Source: JBHOQS01 sp042408875 (GTDB taxonomy: Bacteria; Chloroflexota; UBA11872; JBHOQS01). From it: a DNA stretch of 64,000 nucleotides. The translations under genes and the position numbers were made by a program. Positions 60,464 through 64,000 of the stretch are shown in pieces (the first letter of the stretch is position 1; every line of letters begins with the position of its first letter). The stretch spans positions 434,001-498,000 of the forward strand of contig JBHOQS010000022.1 of NCBI GenBank assembly GCA_042408875.1, in the 5' to 3' direction. Under the pieces are notes generated by a model. It saw only the letters and a program-made list of their open reading frames with translations, made no database searches and had not been told where the DNA came from.

Positions 60464-62077
60464 ATGAGACGCGAACGCAACACAGAGATCCTGATTGTCG
60501 GTGGAGGAACCGGTGGTGTGGCGGCAGCGCTGGCGGCAACAGCGCTGGGCTGGCGCGTCATCCTCACTGAGGAGACCGACTGGCTGGGTGGACAGCTCAC
60601 TGCCCAGGCAGTGCCACCGGATGAGCACCGCTGGATCGAGTGGTTTGGCTGCACGCGGCGCTACCGGCAGTATCGCCATGGTGTCCGGCAGTACTATCGC
60701 GAGCATTACCCGCTGACGCCTCAGGCGCGGGCGAACCCAGCGCTCAACCCCGGGCAGGGCAGCGTGTCGCGCCTCTGCCACGAGTTTCGCGTTGGCCTGG
60801 CCGTGCTCGACCAGATGCTGGCCTTCGCGCGGGCAGCCGGCCTGGTGGACGTCTCGCTGCGCTGCAAGCCCGTAGCGGTCGAGATGGACGGCGACCGCGT
60901 GCGGGCCGTGCGCCTGCGCCACCTGGAGAGCGGCGACGAAGAGGTGATCACCGCACTGTACGTGCTCGACGCCACGGAGCTCGGCGACCTGCTGCCGCTG
61001 GGCGGGATTGAGTACGTCACCGGAGCTGAGTCGCAGGACGAGACCGGCGAGCCTCACGCCGTGTCCGGGCCACCGCAGCCCGACAACGTGCAGAGCTTCA
61101 CCTGGTGCTTTCCGGTCGCCTACGATCCCACGCCTGGCGCGAACCATGTGATCGAGAAGCCGGCACAGTACGAGCGCTGGCGCGACTATGTCCCGCCGAC
61201 AAAGCCACCTTGGACTGGCCGGCTCCTGGACTGGACCCATCCGCACCCGCAAACGCTGGGGCCACGCCAGCGGGTGCTGTTCCCGCACGAGGAGACGGCG
61301 CCTGGGCAGTCGCTGTGGCGCTACCGGCGCATCATTACTCGCGAGCACTACCCGGAGGGGCTGATGCCCCATGAGGTCACGCTGGTGAACTGGCCGCAGA
61401 ACGATTACTTCGAGGGCAACATCATCGATAAACCAGATGAGGAAGTCCGGCGGTATCTTGAAGAGGCCAGGCAGCTCTCGTTGAGCCTGCTATACTGGCT
61501 CCAGACTGAGGCGCCGCGGCCGGACGGCGGGACCGGCTATCCCGGCCTGTACCTGCGGCCGGACCTGGTCGGCACGGAGGACGGCCTGGCGAAATATCCG
61601 TACATCCGTGAGTCACGGCGCATCCGCGCTGTTTTCACGGTGACCGAGCTCCATGTGGGTGCTGCGGCGCGCGGGGTCAAGCGCGGCGAGCCGGGCGTGG
61701 GCGAGCGCTTCTTCGACAGCGTCGGCGTGGGCTGCTATCGCATCGATCTGCACCCCAGCACCGGCTACGACAACTATATCGATATCGACTCGCTGCCGTT
61801 CCAGATCCCGCTGGGGGCGCTGCTGCCGGTGCGGGTGCGTAACCTGCTACCGGCGTGCAAGAACCTGGGCGTGACGCACATCACCAATGGCTGCTACCGG
61901 CTCCATCCTGTGGAGTGGAACATCGGTGAGGCTGCCGGCGCGCTGGCCGCCTTCTGCTTAGAGCGAGGTGTGGAGCCGCACCAGGTGCGCGAGCAGCCCG
62001 CGCTACTCCATGACTTTCAAAGCCTGCTCCGCGCCCATGGCGTGGAACTGGAATGGCCGTACGTGCACGCAGTGTAG
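60464..62077 (+). CDS. FAD-dependent oxidoreductase (FAD_oxidored type)
   Basis: 537-residue flavoprotein with an N-terminal dinucleotide-binding site (EILIVGGGTGGVAAALAATALG, then LTEETDWLGGQLT). The C-terminal half holds an LLPACKNLGVTHITNGCYRLHPVEWNIGEAAGALA segment seen in FAD-dependent dehydrogenases of this family. The start at 60464 follows GGAG; an ATG at 60446 inside the 10-bp repeat lacks a ribosome binding site. Cytoplasmic. The substrate is unknown; a hydroxy-acid or polyol is plausible for this branch. Confidence 0.8.
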   Translation: MRRERNTEILIVGGGTGGVAAALAATALGWRVILTEETDWLGGQLTAQAVPPDEHRWIEWFGCTRRYRQYRHGVRQYYREHYPLTPQARANPALNPGQGSVSRLCHEFRVGLAVLDQMLAFARAAGLVDVSLRCKPVAVEMDGDRVRAVRLRHLESGDEEVITALYVLDATELGDLLPLGGIEYVTGAESQDETGEPHAVSGPPQPDNVQSFTWCFPVAYDPTPGANHVIEKPAQYERWRDYVPPTKPPWTGRLLDWTHPHPQTLGPRQRVLFPHEETAPGQSLWRYRRIITREHYPEGLMPHEVTLVNWPQNDYFEGNIIDKPDEEVRRYLEEARQLSLSLLYWLQTEAPRPDGGTGYPGLYLRPDLVGTEDGLAKYPYIRESRRIRAVFTVTELHVGAAARGVKRGEPGVGERFFDSVGVGCYRIDLHPSTGYDNYIDIDSLPFQIPLGALLPVRVRNLLPACKNLGVTHITNGCYRLHPVEWNIGEAAGALAAFCLERGVEPHQVREQPALLHDFQSLLRAHGVELEWPYVHAV

Positions 62078-62141
62078 GTGGCCCTCACCCCCAGGCAGCT
62101 CCGGCAGCGCGGGAGCGGAGCTGAAGTCGCAAGGCCAGGGG

Positions 62142-63227
62142 CTACAGGCGATAGAAGCAGCGAGCGTTCTCTGACAGGATCTTGCGCTTCAGGCCTTCGG
62201 GGAGGCCCGCCGGCAGCGCCTCCTCTGGCGTGTCGAAGTGCCAGTGTGGATAGTCCGTTGAGAACATGAGCAGCTCATCGGAGCCGAGTTGGTCGATGAT
62301 CTGAAGGAGGTGCTGCGGGTTTGGCGGCGCATCCATGGGCTGGAGGGTAAGCCGCATGTGCTCGCGGATATACTCAGACGGCGGGCGGCGCACCCACGGC
62401 ACTTCGCGGCGTAGCCCCTTCCATTCCTTGTCGATGCGCCACATCCAGGCCGGCAGCCAGGTCCAGCCCCCTTCGATCAGCGCCACACGCAGGGCCGGGA
62501 AGCGATCGAACACTCCTTCGGCGATCAGGCTCAGCACCTGGGACTGGAAGATCGTGGACATGCCGACGTACTCTTCAAGATAGTATGAAGGCCAGCCAGA
62601 GGGCGTCGGCGGATTACCGGGCGCACCGCCAAAATGGATGCCGATCACTAGGTCGTGACGTACAGCCGTCTCGTAGATGGGCCAGTAGCGCCGGTTGCCG
62701 TACGGCGCTTGCGAGCGTGCCGGCAGAAACACCTGTACGAAGCCGGGATGGCTGCCCACACGCTCGATCTCACGGGCAGCCAGCTCCGGGAGCTGGCTGG
62801 GTACGACGATCGACGCTCGCAGGCGGGGCTCCTTGTCCAGCCACTCGGCGATCTGCCAGTCGTTCACCGCTCGCGCCATGGCCACAGCAGCGTCGGGGTT
62901 GTGGATGCTCTCTACCGCATAGGCGCAGTTCAGGATGCCGTACTCCGCTCCCCAGGCGTCCAGCGTGTGCTGTCGGAGCAGGTCGAGGTCAGAACCTGGC
63001 GGACCCTTGGGAGGGCGGAAATCCGGCCGGCACGAGGTCGGCGCACGCGGGGGATACGCCGTATCGACTGGCCCCTTGAAGGCGCTTGTGCTGATGTACT
63101 CACGCCAGTGATCATCCAGGTATGGGAGGAGGGCCTGCACCGATGGCACGGCGTTGTGAATATCACAGTCAATCACCGGCAGGCCGCCGGTGACCGCACG
63201 GATACCTGCTTCCTGCCCCATCGACAC
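62142..63227 (-). CDS. amidohydrolase_2 family protein (ACMSD-like)
   Basis: 361-residue TIM-barrel metal-dependent hydrolase or decarboxylase. The N-terminal metal motif reads VIDCDIHNAVP, so the second His of the usual D-x-H-x-H is replaced by Ala, while the later HFGG and SLDYPHW-like STDYPHWHFD segments keep the other ligands. Members decarboxylate or hydrolyse small carboxylates. No signal. It lies downstream of the FAD oxidoreductase on the opposite strand. Confidence 0.75.
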   Translation of the reverse strand: MSMGQEAGIRAVTGGLPVIDCDIHNAVPSVQALLPYLDDHWREYISTSAFKGPVDTAYPPRAPTSCRPDFRPPKGPPGSDLDLLRQHTLDAWGAEYGILNCAYAVESIHNPDAAVAMARAVNDWQIAEWLDKEPRLRASIVVPSQLPELAAREIERVGSHPGFVQVFLPARSQAPYGNRRYWPIYETAVRHDLVIGIHFGGAPGNPPTPSGWPSYYLEEYVGMSTIFQSQVLSLIAEGVFDRFPALRVALIEGGWTWLPAWMWRIDKEWKGLRREVPWVRRPPSEYIREHMRLTLQPMDAPPNPQHLLQIIDQLGSDELLMFSTDYPHWHFDTPEEALPAGLPEGLKRKILSENARCFYRL

Positions 63228-63472
63228 CGCTGCTCCACCTCTTCTCGAGTTTCCATAGACCGCTCAAGTTTCCGTGAGCTGCACGCTGCCATGAACGGCC
63301 ATGGGCCGCGTCTATACACCGCGCCTATAGACGGTGACATGTTTGCTGTAGACTACCCGTGCCTGAGCCATGCGCCTGCGCTCGGCGCCGCTATTGTACC
63401 GCGGCCGCGGTGACGTTCCACCGCGCTGCAGGAGCGCACCTCACAGTCTAGCGGGCCTCGCTGTAGCCGGGT
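63228..63472. other. spacer between amidohydrolase and mannonate dehydratase genes
   Basis: Holds the promoter of the leftward amidohydrolase and the 3' flank of the mannonate dehydratase. No gene or strong repeat was seen. Confidence 0.4.
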
Positions 63473-64000
63473 CTACCTGCGGGTAATCATCTGGATCGCC
63501 GCACGCATGTAGCCGATAGCGTAGGCCATGCCCGCATGCCAGGGCGCGCTGCACTCCACCGCTGGCGTATGGTCCGGGATAAGCACCCCATCGTAGCCGT
63601 GCTTGTGGTACAGTTCCAGGGCGCGCAGCATGTCCACATCCCCCTCGTCCACGAAGACCTCGTAGTAGTTGGGCACCTTACCCCGCACGTTGCGGAAGTG
63701 CACGTAGGCGATCTTGCCCTGGGAGGCATAGTGCTCGATGGCGGCGTACACGTCCATCTCGCCCTGCATCTCGGCGATCGTGCCCTGGCAGAACTCGAGC
63801 GCATTGGAGTAGCTAGGCACGATATCCAGCAGGCGCTGGTACAGCTCCGGCTTGTAGACCAGCCGCGCTGTGCCGCGCAGGGTCGGGAGCGGCGGGTCGT
63901 CAGGATGCGCTGCCAGCCGCACGCCGGCCTCCTCGGCGACCGGCACGAGTTCCCTCAGGAAATACTCCAGACGGCTCCAGAGCTGTTCCGGTGTGACTGT
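63473..64000 (-). CDS. uxuA: mannonate dehydratase, C-terminal part, cut by the right edge
   Basis: The gene continues beyond the right edge; the frame is open from 64000 to a stop at 63473 (about 175 residues seen). Visible family features are AEEAGVRLAAHPDDPPLP, ALEFCQGTIAEM, IAYVHFRNVRGKVPNY and GVLIPDHTPAVEC, which hold metal and substrate residues of UxuA. The enzyme turns D-mannonate into 2-dehydro-3-deoxy-D-gluconate in hexuronate breakdown. It fits a glucuronide- or uronate-using lifestyle with the GH2 enzyme and sulfatase. Confidence 0.9.
   Translation of the reverse strand, partial: TVTPEQLWSRLEYFLRELVPVAEEAGVRLAAHPDDPPLPTLRGTARLVYKPELYQRLLDIVPSYSNALEFCQGTIAEMQGEMDVYAAIEHYASQGKIAYVHFRNVRGKVPNYYEVFVDEGDVDMLRALELYHKHGYDGVLIPDHTPAVECSAPWHAGMAYAIGYMRAAIQMITRR

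Noticed and set aside
1..64000. CRISPR arrays, transposons or prophage
   Set aside because: No regularly spaced repeats of CRISPR length, no transposase, integrase or phage structural gene was found; the tandem repeats have no unique spacers.

Overview
The window is a GC-rich bacterial chromosome segment with sharply AT-rich intergenic islands. I saw no transposase, phage gene, plasmid function or CRISPR array. Gene content points to Chloroflexota or a close relative: an Alternative Complex III (ACIII) respiratory operon, a full System I (Ccm) cytochrome c maturation operon, and several twin-arginine/lipobox solute-binding proteins of the kind abundant in Chloroflexota. The phylum call is an inference from gene content and was not tested.

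Left arm (1-18 kb): two orphan solute-binding proteins, an acetamidase/formamidase, an M20 amidohydrolase, a third binding protein with two sugar-type permeases (the first split by a one-base frameshift), an ABC exporter half-transporter, tRNA-Ser(TGA), a GT39-like membrane protein, a fourth binding protein and a large GH2 glycosidase. No importer ATPase is present, so the importer presumably borrows one encoded elsewhere.

Middle (18-32.8 kb): murJ and nadC, then a leftward Ccm operon in the order ccmE-ccmF-ccmH-(CcmI-like zinc-ribbon protein)-(428-aa secreted/membrane protein)-ccmA-ccmB-ccmC-ccmD. A di-heme peroxidase-like cytochrome, a CopD-like membrane protein and a TlpA/CcmG-type thioredoxin lie just upstream. 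CcmE carries Cys rather than His at the haem attachment site. A CPBP protease and a small lipoprotein follow.

33-39.5 kb is mostly housekeeping: MFS transporter, class A penicillin-binding protein, Hsp20, SDR dehydrogenase, DedA protein and a small hypothetical. 39.7-48.1 kb is the ACIII operon: two small membrane proteins, pentahaem ActA, ActB split into molybdopterin-type and Fe-S polypeptides, two NrfD-like subunits, ActD and ActE. A 44-residue Cys-rich reading frame is fitted exactly between the two ActB halves by an ATGA start overlap and an 8-base stop overlap. The Ccm operon can mature the cytochromes the ACIII operon needs, so the two form a functional pair.

Right arm (48-64 kb): small hypotheticals, a PhyH-type dioxygenase, tRNA-Asp and tRNA-Tyr, a metallo-beta-lactamase-fold hydrolase, a PAS/GAF sensor kinase, an S1-domain protein, a single-domain response regulator, a Cys-type sulfatase, a fifth binding protein, an FAD oxidoreductase, an amidohydrolase and a mannonate dehydratase cut by the right edge. 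GH2, sulfatase and mannonate dehydratase together hint at use of sulfated or uronate-containing glycans, though they are not in one operon.

A recurrent non-coding feature is short tandem repeats with units of 7, 10, 14, 17 or 20 bases in gene-free spacers, plus several long perfect palindromes. These look like replication-slippage products, some of them placed over promoters or ribosome binding sites.
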